Shown here: positions 32,659-41,703 of the stretch, piece after piece
Position numbering within the stretch: the stretch's first letter is position 1
Layout of the letters: every line of letters starts with the position of its first letter
The notes under the pieces: model-generated
The model's database searches: none
The model's input: the letters and a program-made list of their open reading frames with translations, nothing else
Told to the model about the DNA's origin: nothing
Assembly (NCBI GenBank): GCA_963703085.1
Contig: OY969789.1
Coordinates: 3,534,001 to 3,598,000, forward strand
DNA length: 64,000 nucleotides
Source of the DNA: DATAEG01 sp963703085
GTDB lineage: Bacteria; Actinomycetota; Actinomycetes; Mycobacteriales; Jatrophihabitantaceae
Reading direction: 5' to 3'
Program-made: the position numbers and the translations under genes

Positions 32659-33272
32659 CGAGCTCGGACTTGACGGCCCGCGACGAGATCTTGCAACGCA
32701 TCCGCGCGGCGCTCACCGACGGCCCAGCGGCCGCCGCGATCCCGCGGGACTACCGGATTGCCGGCGCCGGCGGCCCGGCCGACCTCGACCTGCTGGTGGA
32801 TCGGCTGGAGGACTACCGGGCCACCGTGCATCGCGTCGGGCCTGGAGCCGTCGCCGAGACGATCAGCGCGCTGGTCGGCGGCGCGGTGATCGTCCCCGAC
32901 GGCTTCCCGGCGCAGTGGCTCCCGCCCGGTGTCGACCCGGTGCCCGACGACCCGCCGCTGAGCGCCGAGCAACTGGACTCGGTCGGTGCCGTGCTCAGCA
33001 CGTGCGTGCTGGCCGTCGCCGAGACCGGCACGATCGTGCTCGATCACGGGCCCGGACAGGGCCGGCGCGCGCTCACCCTGGTGCCGGATCACCACGTCGT
33101 CGTGGTGCGCGCCGCCGACGTCGTGGCCGGCGTGCCGGACGCGGTCGCTGCGCTGGACCCGGTGCGGCCGCAAACGTGGATCAGCGGGCCCAGCGCAACC
33201 AGCGACATCGAACTTTCTCGAGTGGAAGGCGTGCACGGCCCGCGACGCCTCGAGGTGATCCTGGTCGAGTGA
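32655..33272 (+). CDS. lutC: L-lactate oxidation protein LutC (LUD domain)
   Basis: 205 aa LUD-domain protein, third gene of lutABC. Family hallmarks: ARDEILQRIRAAL at the N-terminus, CVLAVAETGTIVLDHGPGQG, TLVPDHHVVVV, and the C-terminal SGPSATSDIELSRVEGVHGP (GPSxTxDIE...GVHGP is diagnostic). ATG 32655 overlaps the lutB stop. Converges with the CapA-like gene, with only 3 bp between the stops. Confidence 0.93.
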   Translation: MTSSDLTARDEILQRIRAALTDGPAAAAIPRDYRIAGAGGPADLDLLVDRLEDYRATVHRVGPGAVAETISALVGGAVIVPDGFPAQWLPPGVDPVPDDPPLSAEQLDSVGAVLSTCVLAVAETGTIVLDHGPGQGRRALTLVPDHHVVVVRAADVVAGVPDAVAALDPVRPQTWISGPSATSDIELSRVEGVHGPRRLEVILVE

Positions 33273-33275
33273 CGG

Positions 33276-34412
33276 TCAGCTCGGTGGAGCAGCGAGCAGT
33301 CCGGCACAGCGCCGGTCGCGTTCCCATTCAGCGTCGATGCGCTTCTTGGTTGCGCCGGTTGCCGGCACCGGCACGCCGGTGCTGTCGAGGTGGGCCGCGG
33401 CGAACTGCGCGGCAGTGACCTTGCCGTTCAGGAAACTCAACGTGAGGATTCCGTTGTCGTCCTGCTCATTGCCGAAGGACTCCCACCACAAGTAGTTGGA
33501 CAAGCCGTAAGCGACGTAGTGGCCGTCCTTGCGCCAGCCGGCGCCGAGTAGGACGTGCGCGTGCGTACCGACGACGGCGGTGGCGCCCGCCTTGACCAAC
33601 GCGTCGGCCAGACCAGGCTGCTCGGCGTTCGGGCACGTCTTGTACTCGGTGCCCCAGTGCAGATAGACCACGACGATGTCGGCTCGCGCGCGAGCCGCGC
33701 GCACCGTGCTGAGAAGCTGCGGCTGGTAGGCGTTGGCAACTCCGGGCTTGTGGCGTCCCGCGGAGAAGTCGGGCAGCGTCGTCTCGTCGCGGACCTGATC
33801 GGCCGCGATGAACGCGATCCGGGTGCCCCGAACGGAGACGTACCACGGCGCAAAGGCGGCATCGGCGTCCTTGCCGATACCGAGAACCGGGATCGGGGAC
33901 TTCGCAACGGCAGCGAGCGTCTGCTTCAACCCGGCCGAACCGTAGTCGGCAGCGTGATTGTTCGCCATCGTCGCGACGTCGATGCCGGCGTCCTTCAATG
34001 CGGTCAGCGCGCTGGGCGGTGCCTGGAAGTTGTACTCCTTCGGGTACTTCGCGCCGCCCACCGAAATGGAGGTCTCAAGATTCACCATGGTGAGGTCGGC
34101 CTTACGCAGCGACTCGGCGGCTACGCCGAACGCGGTCGCCGGGTTGGTCGCCAGCCGCGCCGCCGTGCGTTTGGCGAAGTTGACGTCGCCGGCAAAGGAG
34201 ATGGTGACCGGTCGGCCGGCATCCGAGTTCGATGAAGTCTGGCGCGATGCCGGGGGAGCGCTCGCACTGGTCCGGTGCGACGGTGCGGACCTCGACGCCT
34301 TGCCCGGCGGAGTCGAGTTGCCGGTGCAGGCGGCCAGCAGCGTCGCGGCCGACAGCACCGCGAGCGTTGCGCGGCCGCGCCGCCGGATAACCGGGCGGGT
34401 CGCAGAACGCAT
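33276..34412 (-). CDS. CapA-family (PGA_cap) lipoprotein, metallophosphatase-like
   Basis: 378 aa. Basic N-terminus then lipobox TLLAAC, so a lipoprotein outside the cytoplasmic membrane, followed by a Ser/Pro/Thr linker. The CapA/PgsA domain shows ISFAGDVNFAKRTAARL, MVNLETSISVGGAKYP, DVATMANNHAADYGSAGL, VVVYLHWGTEY and VVGTHAHVLLGAGW, which carry the Asp/Asn/His ligands of a calcineurin-like two-metal site. Related proteins support poly-gamma-glutamate capsule export, but most actinobacterial members are uncharacterised. The frame stays open to 34478; ATG 34412 fits best because it puts the signal peptide at the start and a GATGCT hexamer lies 6 nt before it. Confidence 0.82.
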   Translation of the reverse strand: MRSATRPVIRRRGRATLAVLSAATLLAACTGNSTPPGKASRSAPSHRTSASAPPASRQTSSNSDAGRPVTISFAGDVNFAKRTAARLATNPATAFGVAAESLRKADLTMVNLETSISVGGAKYPKEYNFQAPPSALTALKDAGIDVATMANNHAADYGSAGLKQTLAAVAKSPIPVLGIGKDADAAFAPWYVSVRGTRIAFIAADQVRDETTLPDFSAGRHKPGVANAYQPQLLSTVRAARARADIVVVYLHWGTEYKTCPNAEQPGLADALVKAGATAVVGTHAHVLLGAGWRKDGHYVAYGLSNYLWWESFGNEQDDNGILTLSFLNGKVTAAQFAAAHLDSTGVPVPATGATKKRIDAEWERDRRCAGLLAAPPS

Positions 34413-34489
34413 CGCACTAGCATCCACTGTGACCCGGCACATCTGACGGCGCCCGATCGCCCCGGCGCGTCGAACCATGAGGAGATCAC

Positions 34490-36541
34490 GTGTCCAGCAG
34501 CCAGCCAGCCCCTGCGCAGTCGCCGGATGCCCGGCAAAGCGTCAGCGTGGCGGCCGGCACCACCCCCCGGGCAGCGTTGGACGCGGCCGGCCTGGACCTG
34601 AACGGACCATCCGGTGCGGTAGTGGTGCGTGACCTGGTCGACGGCACGCTGCACGACCTCGATGTCGAGTTCGCCGAGCCCGGCGACGTGGAACCAGTCC
34701 CGGCCGATTCACCGGACGGACTTGCGGTGCTGCGGCACTCGGCGGCGCACGTCATGGCGCAGGCGGTGCAGGAGCTGTTCCCCGGAACCTTGCTCGGCAT
34801 CGGGCCGCCGATCGAGGACGGCTTCTACTACGACTTCATGCCCGACCGGCCGTTCACCCCCGAAGATCTCGCCGCCATCGAGAAGAAGATGGCCGACATC
34901 ATCAAATCGGCGCAACGGTTCCGGCGCCGTCCGATCAGCGACGACCAGGCGCGGCTGGAGCTGGCGCATGAGAAGTTCAAGTTGGAACTCATCGGTTTGA
35001 AGAGCAACGTCGACGACGTCGAAGGCGCCTCGGCCGAGGTCGGTGGCGGTGGCCTGACCATGTACGACAACGTCGACGCGAAGAGTGGCGCGCGGATCTG
35101 GACGGATCTGTGTCGGGGTCCGCACCTGCCGACCACCCGGCGCATCCCGGCGGTGAAGCTGATGCGCAGTGCTGCCGCGTACTGGCGGGGCAGCGAGAAG
35201 AACCCGCAGCTGCAGCGCATCTATGGCACCGCCTGGGCATCCCGCGATGACTTGAAGGCCTACCTCAACCGACTGGACGAAGCCGCCAAGCGGGACCACC
35301 GCAAGCTCGGCACCGAACTCGACCTGTTCAGTTTTCCCGACGAGATCGGATCCGGGATGGTCGTCTACCACCCGAAGGGTGGCGTGATCAAGCGGGTGAT
35401 GGAGGACTACGTCCGGGCCAGGCATCTCGAGGAGGGCTTCTCCTACGTCGGCACCCCGCACATCAGCAAGGAAGGCCTGTTCCACACCAGCGGACACCTG
35501 CCGTACTACAAGGACACGATGTTCCCGCCGATGGAGATGGAAGGCAGCGCCTACTACCTCAAGGCGATGAACTGCCCGATGCATAACCTGATCTTCAGGT
35601 CTCGCGGGCGGTCATACCGGGAGCTGCCCATCCGATACTTCGAGTTCGGCTCGGTGTACCGCTACGAGCTATCCGGCGTGGTGCACGGGCTTACCCGGGT
35701 GCGGGCGATGACCCAGGACGACTCGCACTCTTACGTCACTCCCGAACAGGCGCCTGCGGAGATCAAGCACCTGCTGAATTTCTCGCTGAGCCTGTTCGAC
35801 GACTTCGGAATGAATGATTACTACCTCGAGCTGTCCACCCGCGACGACTCCAAGTCGGACAAGTTCGTCGGCTCCGACGAGGAGTGGGCGATTGCCACGA
35901 AGGTGCTCCAGGACGTGGCAACCGAGTCCGGACTGGAACTGGTCGCCGATCCGGGCGGCGCCGCGTACTACGGCCCCAAGATCTCAGTGCAGGCGCGCGA
36001 CGCGATCGGGCGGACCTGGCAGTTGTCGACCATCCAGTACGACTTCAACCAGCCACGCGGTTTCCAGCTGGAGTACCAAGCCGCCGACGGCACCCGGAAG
36101 CGTCCGGTGATGATCCACTCGGCCAAGTTCGGTTCGATCGAACGGTTCTTCGGTGTGCTGACCGAGCACTATGCCGGTGCGTTCCCGGCCTGGCTCGCGC
36201 CGGTGCAGGCCACCCTGATTCCGGTCACCGACGACCAGGTGCCGTACCTGCGACAAATCGCGGAGACGATGCGAGTCGCTGGGCTGCGCGCGGAGCTGGA
36301 CGAGTCCGACGATCGGATGCAGAAGAAGATCCGTACCGCGCAGAAGCAGAAGGTGCCCTTCATGCTGATCGCCGGCGCATCGGACGCCGAGGCCGGTGCG
36401 GTCTCGTTCCGCTACCGGGACGGCGAACAGCGCAATGCGATCCCGGTGGCGCGTGCCGTCGAGGAGATTGCCGATTTTGTTGCGCGACGGGTGAACACGT
36501 CGCCGACGGCGGCTGACTTCGATCTCGCCGACGATGAGTGA
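34490..36541 (+). CDS. thrS: Threonyl-tRNA synthetase
   Basis: Class II aminoacyl-tRNA synthetase, 683 aa, full length. N-terminal TGS domain (~20-75), then the editing domain with HSAAHVMAQAVQELFPGTLL and the second metal-site segment DLCRGPHLPTT. Catalytic core with zinc ligands: LKAMNCPMHNLIF (Cys) and GLTRVRAMTQDDSH (His). The C-terminal anticodon-binding domain runs from about 575 (ATLIPVTDDQVPYL). GTG 34490 follows GGAG. The stop overlaps the HIT gene by 8 nt. No T-box leader is seen upstream. Confidence 0.97.
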   Translation: MSSSQPAPAQSPDARQSVSVAAGTTPRAALDAAGLDLNGPSGAVVVRDLVDGTLHDLDVEFAEPGDVEPVPADSPDGLAVLRHSAAHVMAQAVQELFPGTLLGIGPPIEDGFYYDFMPDRPFTPEDLAAIEKKMADIIKSAQRFRRRPISDDQARLELAHEKFKLELIGLKSNVDDVEGASAEVGGGGLTMYDNVDAKSGARIWTDLCRGPHLPTTRRIPAVKLMRSAAAYWRGSEKNPQLQRIYGTAWASRDDLKAYLNRLDEAAKRDHRKLGTELDLFSFPDEIGSGMVVYHPKGGVIKRVMEDYVRARHLEEGFSYVGTPHISKEGLFHTSGHLPYYKDTMFPPMEMEGSAYYLKAMNCPMHNLIFRSRGRSYRELPIRYFEFGSVYRYELSGVVHGLTRVRAMTQDDSHSYVTPEQAPAEIKHLLNFSLSLFDDFGMNDYYLELSTRDDSKSDKFVGSDEEWAIATKVLQDVATESGLELVADPGGAAYYGPKISVQARDAIGRTWQLSTIQYDFNQPRGFQLEYQAADGTRKRPVMIHSAKFGSIERFFGVLTEHYAGAFPAWLAPVQATLIPVTDDQVPYLRQIAETMRVAGLRAELDESDDRMQKKIRTAQKQKVPFMLIAGASDAEAGAVSFRYRDGEQRNAIPVARAVEEIADFVARRVNTSPTAADFDLADDE

Positions 36542-37091
36542 CAGCAGCGCGGAAGAGCCGACCGACTTCGCCGGCGAGCCGGACGGGTATCAGCGGCTGT
36601 GGACCCCGCACCGGATGGCCTACATCAAAGGTGAGAGCAAACCCGCCGACGACACCGAAGGGGAGTGTCCGTTCTGCCAGATCCCGACGCGTACCGATGC
36701 CGACGGACTGATCGTCGCGCGGCGCAAGAGTGCCTACGCGGTGCTCAACCTGTACCCGTACAACGCGGGACATCTGATGCTCGTGCCATACCGGCACGTC
36801 GCGGACTACACGAGCCTCACCGAGGCCGAGACCGCCGACGTCGCCACCCTGACGAGCCAGGCAATGACCACGTTGCGCGCCGTGTCCGGCCCACACGGCT
36901 TCAACATCGGAATGAATCAGGGCAACATCGCCGGCGCCGGCATCGCGGCGCATCTGCACCAACATGTGGTGCCGCGCTGGGGCGGCGATACCAACTTCAT
37001 GCCCATCGTCGCCAGGACGCGAGTGCTGCCCGAGCTCATGTCGGAGACCCGACAGCTGCTCGCCGACGCGTGGCCTGACCCGGAGAACTAG
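36534..37091 (+). CDS. HIT-domain protein, Ap4A phosphorylase type
   Basis: 185 aa histidine-triad protein. Zinc motif ECPFCQIP, the region LNLYPYNAGHLMLVPYRHVA and the triad HLHQHVVPRW (His-x-His-x-His). It matches the mycobacterial gene directly after thrS (Rv2613c), which splits diadenosine tetraphosphate. ATG 36534 lies inside the end of thrS, so translation is coupled; Ap4A is a by-product of aminoacyl-tRNA synthetases, which makes the pairing sensible. Converges with the broken DUF222 gene. Confidence 0.9.
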   Translation: MSDSSAEEPTDFAGEPDGYQRLWTPHRMAYIKGESKPADDTEGECPFCQIPTRTDADGLIVARRKSAYAVLNLYPYNAGHLMLVPYRHVADYTSLTEAETADVATLTSQAMTTLRAVSGPHGFNIGMNQGNIAGAGIAAHLHQHVVPRWGGDTNFMPIVARTRVLPELMSETRQLLADAWPDPEN

Positions 37092-37101
37092 CTTTCCGGC
37101 G

Positions 37102-38472
37102 CTAGAAGGGTGGCGGGTCGGGGTCGTCGGTCGAGTCGGCCGGACCGGCAGCCCGGGTCGGCTCGGGTTCGACGGTGGTTGGTAGCGGTGGCGGCTTGGT
37201 GCGGTAGGTGTGGCCGGTGGGGCTGGTCCAGACGGTGGATCCGTCGGGTTGTCGTTGGGGTTGCCAGTGCGTGAGGTGTTTGCAGCGGTGATGCCGCCGG
37301 CATAAGGGGTGCAGGTTGCCTGGGCAGGTGGGTCCGCCGTCTTTGGCTGCCTTTAGGTGGTCGAGGTCGCAGGCGACGGCGGGGCGGGTGCAGGAGGCGA
37401 AGGTGCAGGTTTGGTCGCGGGCGATGATGAACGCCGCCAACCGGGCCGGCGGCCGATACGTCCTACTGCCGTAGTCGAGGAGCCGGCCGTGGTCGTCGGT
37501 GAGCAACCGCCGCCACGTGCCGGTGTCGTCTGTGGCGATGCGCCGGGCCATCGGCCGCGGGGATCGGGCCGTACCCGGCCAACTCACCCGGCTGCTCATC
37601 CAACCCCAACAAGGTAGATGCGGCGACGGTGAGCTGCACCGCCGGCCGCGCCCCATGCCGACGGGTCAGCGCCGGGTCGGCCAGGGCGGAGTCGGCCAGG
37701 GTGACCAACGCATCCGCGCGACGCTGATCCGCCGACCGGCTGTCCCCGCCGTTGCCGAAGATGGTCTCGCTGGCGATCGCGTCGATCGCGGTCAGCACCG
37801 TGGCCGCCCCGTCGGCCGGGCAGGTAGGCCCACAGCTGGGCCATGCCGTGCAGGTCGGGGGTGAGCACCACCCGCCGCTGCTCCACCGCGTCGGCATGCC
37901 GCTCCGCCTCACCCTTCGGGATCCAACAGCAGCACCGCCCGGGTCACCGAGGCCCGGAACTGGCTGACGGTCTGCTCCGCCGCCTTGTCGAGCACCCGTT
38001 CTTCGACCGCCCGGGCCACGTCCGCGTCGAGGCTCATGACGGCGGAGGCGAGTAGCTCGGCGTGCCGGGCGGTGATGTCCCCGGCCCGCAACGCCGCCAG
38101 CGTCTTGCGCAGCGTGGTGGTGAGGAGCTCCGCGCGGTGCACGTGGGTCGCGGCGGTGGCCGGCGCGATGCGCAGTACCGCGGCGATCTCCTGGATCGAC
38201 CACTTCTCGTTGCTCGGATCATCCCGGGAGATCGCCGCCAACAGCTCGATCTGCCGGGCCGCGTCGAAGGCGGCTTGGCGGCGCAACACCACCAGCAGGT
38301 CCACTCGACCCACCTCGGACAAGCGATCAGGTGCGGCGAACTGGGCCGCGTGCACCGAATCCGGCGTCGGCGCCAACTCCGCGAGCGTGGCGACTGAGTC
38401 GTCGGGCAGGGTCAGCACATCGACCGGCGACGGCACGTACCCCTCGCCAGTACTGCTGTTTCCCCCGTCCAT
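37102..38472 (-). pseudogene. DUF222/HNH endonuclease (13E12-like) gene broken by three frameshifts
   Basis: A gene of about 456 codons, split over three frames. Part 1 (38472-37912) is DUF222 (LAAISRDDPSNEKWSIQEIA, ending LLLDPEG). Part 2 continues EAERHADAVEQRRVVLTPDL, then HGMAQLWAYLP. Part 3 is DGAATVLTAIDAIASETIFG to ELAGYGPIPA. Part 4 is MARRIATDDTGTWRRLLTDD, GRLLDYGSRTYRPPARLAAF and the HNH site CDLDHLKAAKDGG ... NLHPLCRRHHRCKH. Breaks lie near 37911, 37820 and 37558, and each is repaired by removing one base. ATG 38472 is preceded by TAGAAT at 7 nt, a perfect leaderless promoter. Such genes are repeated and mobile-like in actinobacteria, so decay is plausible; sequencing indels are the alternative. 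Confidence 0.82.
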
Positions 38473-38517
38473 GGCACCAATTCTAGGCGTTGGGACTGAC
38501 ATTTTCGGGCTATCCAC

Positions 38518-38806
38518 AGAGGCAATTTCAAGAGATTCCCCTTATTGAATAAGGTAAAACGATAAGGAGCGCAGCGCAGCCGGACGACGCGAGATCGAAG
38601 CATCTACCGCGCCCGACAACGCAACCCAGAAGCCCACGCATCCGTCGCTGCCCGTAGTAAAACCGGACCGAGTTGCAACCGAACCGAAGCGACTAACCCA
38701 CGCATCCGTCGCTGCCGCAGTAAACCCAACCACGCTGGAACAGCGACAAGAGTGGCGATCGTGTTCCGTGCCTCGACGAGCCTCGGCGCCAGGCACGAGC
38801 AGACAG
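38518..38806. other. Gene-free stretch with a short palindrome and two direct repeats
   Basis: CCTTATT-G-AATAAGG (38540-38554) is a perfect 7-bp palindrome in an AT-rich patch, unusual for this genome. Further on, CCCACGCATCCGTCGCTGCC occurs at 38633 and again at 38697, each followed by a near-identical GTAGTAAA/GCAGTAAA tail. No convincing gene is seen. It may be the remnant of a repeat family linked to the adjacent DUF222/HNH gene. Confidence 0.55.
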
Positions 38807-39337
38807 CTAGGCAGACCAGTCGACCGGCGTGCTGGTTCCGCTCTCCCAGTCCTGACGCAATAGCGCATACCCGATGGAGTCGACGAGACGCCCGTCGCCA
38901 TCGGGCCAGGAGACCCGGTAGTGCGCCTCTTTCACCCAGCCGCAACGCACGAACAGCCTCCGCATCGCCACGTTGTCGATCCTGGTCTGGCCCTCGAACC
39001 GGTGCAGCTGCGGGTAAGTGGTGAACGCCCACTCCGCCACGGCGGGAAGGACTGTTGTACCGAGCCGCCGGCCCCGAGCATGGGCGGCCAGTCGCAGGTC
39101 GAGCAACGCCGTCGGGTCGCCGAGTTCAGAGATGGTAGCGATCCCGACCGCGACTCCGTCGACCACTAACCACAGGGTTCTGGTGTCCTCGCCGTGAAAG
39201 GAGCCGGAACCGACCGCTTCCCGAACCTGGGCATCGGTCCACCGGGGACGGACGTGGAACGGCCAGTCGTTCGCGGCCATGAACTCGGTCAATCTGTCCA
39301 CATCCCGCGGCTCGAACTCAGCCAGTTCCACCGTCAC
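38807..39337 (-). CDS. GNAT-family N-acetyltransferase
   Basis: 176 aa acetyl-CoA-dependent acyltransferase fold. The CoA-binding motif region is LAAHARGRRLGTTVLPAVAE, followed by NVAMRRLFVRCGWVKEAHYR, the usual C-terminal beta-bulge segment of RimJ/RimL-like members. The substrate (amine, protein N-terminus or drug) is unknown. GTG 39337 is chosen because TACCGT lies exactly 7 nt upstream on the minus strand (leaderless pattern); the frame extends to 39364. 38 bp downstream of the EF-G-like gene and on the same strand. Confidence 0.83.
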   Translation of the reverse strand: MTVELAEFEPRDVDRLTEFMAANDWPFHVRPRWTDAQVREAVGSGSFHGEDTRTLWLVVDGVAVGIATISELGDPTALLDLRLAAHARGRRLGTTVLPAVAEWAFTTYPQLHRFEGQTRIDNVAMRRLFVRCGWVKEAHYRVSWPDGDGRLVDSIGYALLRQDWESGTSTPVDWSA

Positions 39338-39375
39338 GCGATCGACGGTAGCGGGGCCAACCAACCGAGTGACGC

Positions 39376-41589
39376 TCAGTGTGCAGCTACAGCCCCGTCC
39401 CGAACGGCTTGTGTCGCCGATGCGGGTACGACCTCGTGGCGGACGTAGGAGCGGCGGAACCGACCGGTGCCCGACGTGAGCGCGCGCAACGTCACGGCGT
39501 ATCGGGTCAGCTCGGCTTCGGGTACTTCCGCATGCACGACCGTGCGCTCATTTCCTGGCGGGCAATCGGCGACCGGCTCGGTTCCGGTTACCCGGCCCCG
39601 ACGCGACGGCAGGTCCGACAGGACCGCACCGACGTGCGGGTCCGGCACATCGACGTGCAGCTGCGCGATCGGTTCCAGCAACGAGATCTCGCCGGTCCGC
39701 GCCGCGTCGCGGACAGCCAGCGCGCCCGCGGTTTGGAACGCCGCATCGGAGGAGTCGACGCTATGCGCCTTGCCGTCCAGCAGCGTCACATGCACATCGG
39801 TGACGGGGCACCCGTCGGCGCCTTCGACGCCTCGCTCCAACTGATGGCGCACGCCTTTCTCCACCGATCCGACGTACTGGGTCGGCACCGCCCCACCGAC
39901 GACCTTCGACTCGAACGTGACCCCGGAGCCACGCGGCGAAGGGGTGATCTCGACGTCGCAGACGGCGAACTGGCCGTGACCTCCGGACTGCTTCACATGG
40001 CGGCCGTGGCCGTGCGCGGTACTGGTGAAGGTGCTGTGCAGTGCCACCCGCACCGGTTCGATGTCCAGCGCCGCGTTGGCCCGCAGCCGTTCCAGGACAG
40101 CGTCGGAATGCGATTCGCCGAGGCACCACAGCACCAGTTGTCCGGTGCTGGTGTCCCGGTCCACCCGCACGACCGGATCAGTCGCGACGAGACGTTCCAG
40201 CGACCGGGCCAAGGCATCGTCGTCATTGCGGCTCGCTGCCCGGATCGCGACCGGCAGCAGGGGCTCGGGCATGTCCCACGGTGCGATCAGCAGCGGTTGC
40301 GCCTTGCCGGAAATGGTGTCCGACGTCTCCGCCGTGCCCAGCCGCGGGATCGCGACGATGTCTCCGGCCACGGCGCGCTCGATCGGGCGCAGGGTGGCAC
40401 CCAGCGGCGAGTAGAGGTGCCCAACCCGATCGTCGGCATCGTGGTCAGGGTGGCCCCGGTCGGCGCCGCCGTGTCCGCAGATGTGAATCGCGGTGTCGGG
40501 CGTGATCGTCCCTGCGAACAACCGCACCAGCGACACCCGGCCGGCGTAGGGATCCACCGTGGTGCGCACGACCTCACCGACCAGGGCGCTACCGGGGTCG
40601 CAGGTGACCGACTCCACCAGTGCACCGTCCGGCGTGGTGATCACCGGTAGGTCGTTCTCCAGCGGGGACGGGAAGGCGCTGGACAGCACTTCGATCAACT
40701 CGGCCAGACCAAGAGCAGTGGGGGAGCACACCGGAATCACCGGGTGGAACGTGCCGCGGGCGACCGCAGTCTCCAGATCGTCGATGAGGATCTCCAGCGC
40801 TAACTCCTCACCGGCCACGTACCGGTCGAGCAGCGACTCGTCCTCGCTCTCCGCGATGATCGCCTCGATGAGTTCGGCGCGGGCTTGCTCGAAGTCGGCA
40901 TCGTCGGCCACGTCCTCACCGGCATCGGTAACTGCCGGGGGATAACCGTTGCGGTAGTCCAGCCGCTGTCGCGACAGCAGGCCGAGCAGGGCGGCCGGCG
41001 GTTCGCCGGCCGACACCGCGGTTCCTTCGGGCTGATAGAGCGGCAACACCGCCTGTCCGGCGACCACGCCGAGCGACTCCTGGCAGGCGGCCAGCGTGCT
41101 CTGGTAGGAGGCGTGCAACCCGTCCAACCGTGAGATCACCACGGCGCGCGGCATCGCCAGGTGCGCGCACTCCTCCCACAGGGCGAGCGTTGTCGGGTCC
41201 ACGCCTTCGCCCGCGGCGATGACGAACAGCGCTGCGTCCGCCGCGCGCAGCCCCGCGCGCAGCTCGCCGACGAAGTCCGGCGAGCCGGGTGTGTCCAGCA
41301 GGTTGATCGTGACGCCACCGATGGTCATCGGGCAGACCGCGAGCGACACCGACCGTTGCTGCGCGACCTCGATCGGATCGGCATCGCTCACCGTCGTGCC
41401 GTCGCTGACCGAGCCCGGCCTGGGGATCGCCTCGGCGGCGGCGAGCAACGCGTCGACAAGCGTCGTCTTGCCCGAACCGGCATGTCCCACCAACGCGACG
41501 TTGCGGATCTTCTCGGGTCGATCAGCGGACTCGACCGCATGTCCCGATGATCCCGAGCCCGCGCCCCGACCCGATGGTTTGCCTGACAT
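39376..41589 (-). CDS. Elongation factor G-like GTPase (FusA2 type)
   Basis: Translation-factor GTPase related to EF-G, 737 aa, like mycobacterial FusA2 rather than the main fusA. G1 GHAGSGKTTL near residue 37, G3 LDTPGSPDFVGEL. The usual G4 NKxD reads ISRLDG, so the Asn is replaced, as in other EF-G-like paralogues. Domains II-V follow (VSLVRLFAGTITPDTAIHIC, VTFESKVVGGAVPTQYVGSV, LLEPIAQLHVDVPD). The Ser/Gly-rich N-terminal 25 residues are an addition. ATG 41589 is preceded by AGGGGG. A longer frame to 42030 overlaps the divergent pgsA gene and lacks coding character. The cellular role of this paralogue is not settled. Confidence 0.87.
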   Translation of the reverse strand: MSGKPSGRGAGSGSSGHAVESADRPEKIRNVALVGHAGSGKTTLVDALLAAAEAIPRPGSVSDGTTVSDADPIEVAQQRSVSLAVCPMTIGGVTINLLDTPGSPDFVGELRAGLRAADAALFVIAAGEGVDPTTLALWEECAHLAMPRAVVISRLDGLHASYQSTLAACQESLGVVAGQAVLPLYQPEGTAVSAGEPPAALLGLLSRQRLDYRNGYPPAVTDAGEDVADDADFEQARAELIEAIIAESEDESLLDRYVAGEELALEILIDDLETAVARGTFHPVIPVCSPTALGLAELIEVLSSAFPSPLENDLPVITTPDGALVESVTCDPGSALVGEVVRTTVDPYAGRVSLVRLFAGTITPDTAIHICGHGGADRGHPDHDADDRVGHLYSPLGATLRPIERAVAGDIVAIPRLGTAETSDTISGKAQPLLIAPWDMPEPLLPVAIRAASRNDDDALARSLERLVATDPVVRVDRDTSTGQLVLWCLGESHSDAVLERLRANAALDIEPVRVALHSTFTSTAHGHGRHVKQSGGHGQFAVCDVEITPSPRGSGVTFESKVVGGAVPTQYVGSVEKGVRHQLERGVEGADGCPVTDVHVTLLDGKAHSVDSSDAAFQTAGALAVRDAARTGEISLLEPIAQLHVDVPDPHVGAVLSDLPSRRGRVTGTEPVADCPPGNERTVVHAEVPEAELTRYAVTLRALTSGTGRFRRSYVRHEVVPASATQAVRDGAVAAH

Positions 41590-41703
41590 GCAGCCCCCTA
41601 GGGTCCGGCCGGCGGCCGCAGTGGGCCGTCCTCGCATTCGACACCTTCGTTCGGGCATCGACAAGGGCCCGGACCGGGCGACCCTCCCGGCTATCGTGAG
41701 GAC

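Noticed and set aside
34413..34489. T-box or other leader before thrS
   Set aside because: Only 77 bp separate thrS from the divergent lipoprotein gene, and no T-box motif or antiterminator stem is visible.
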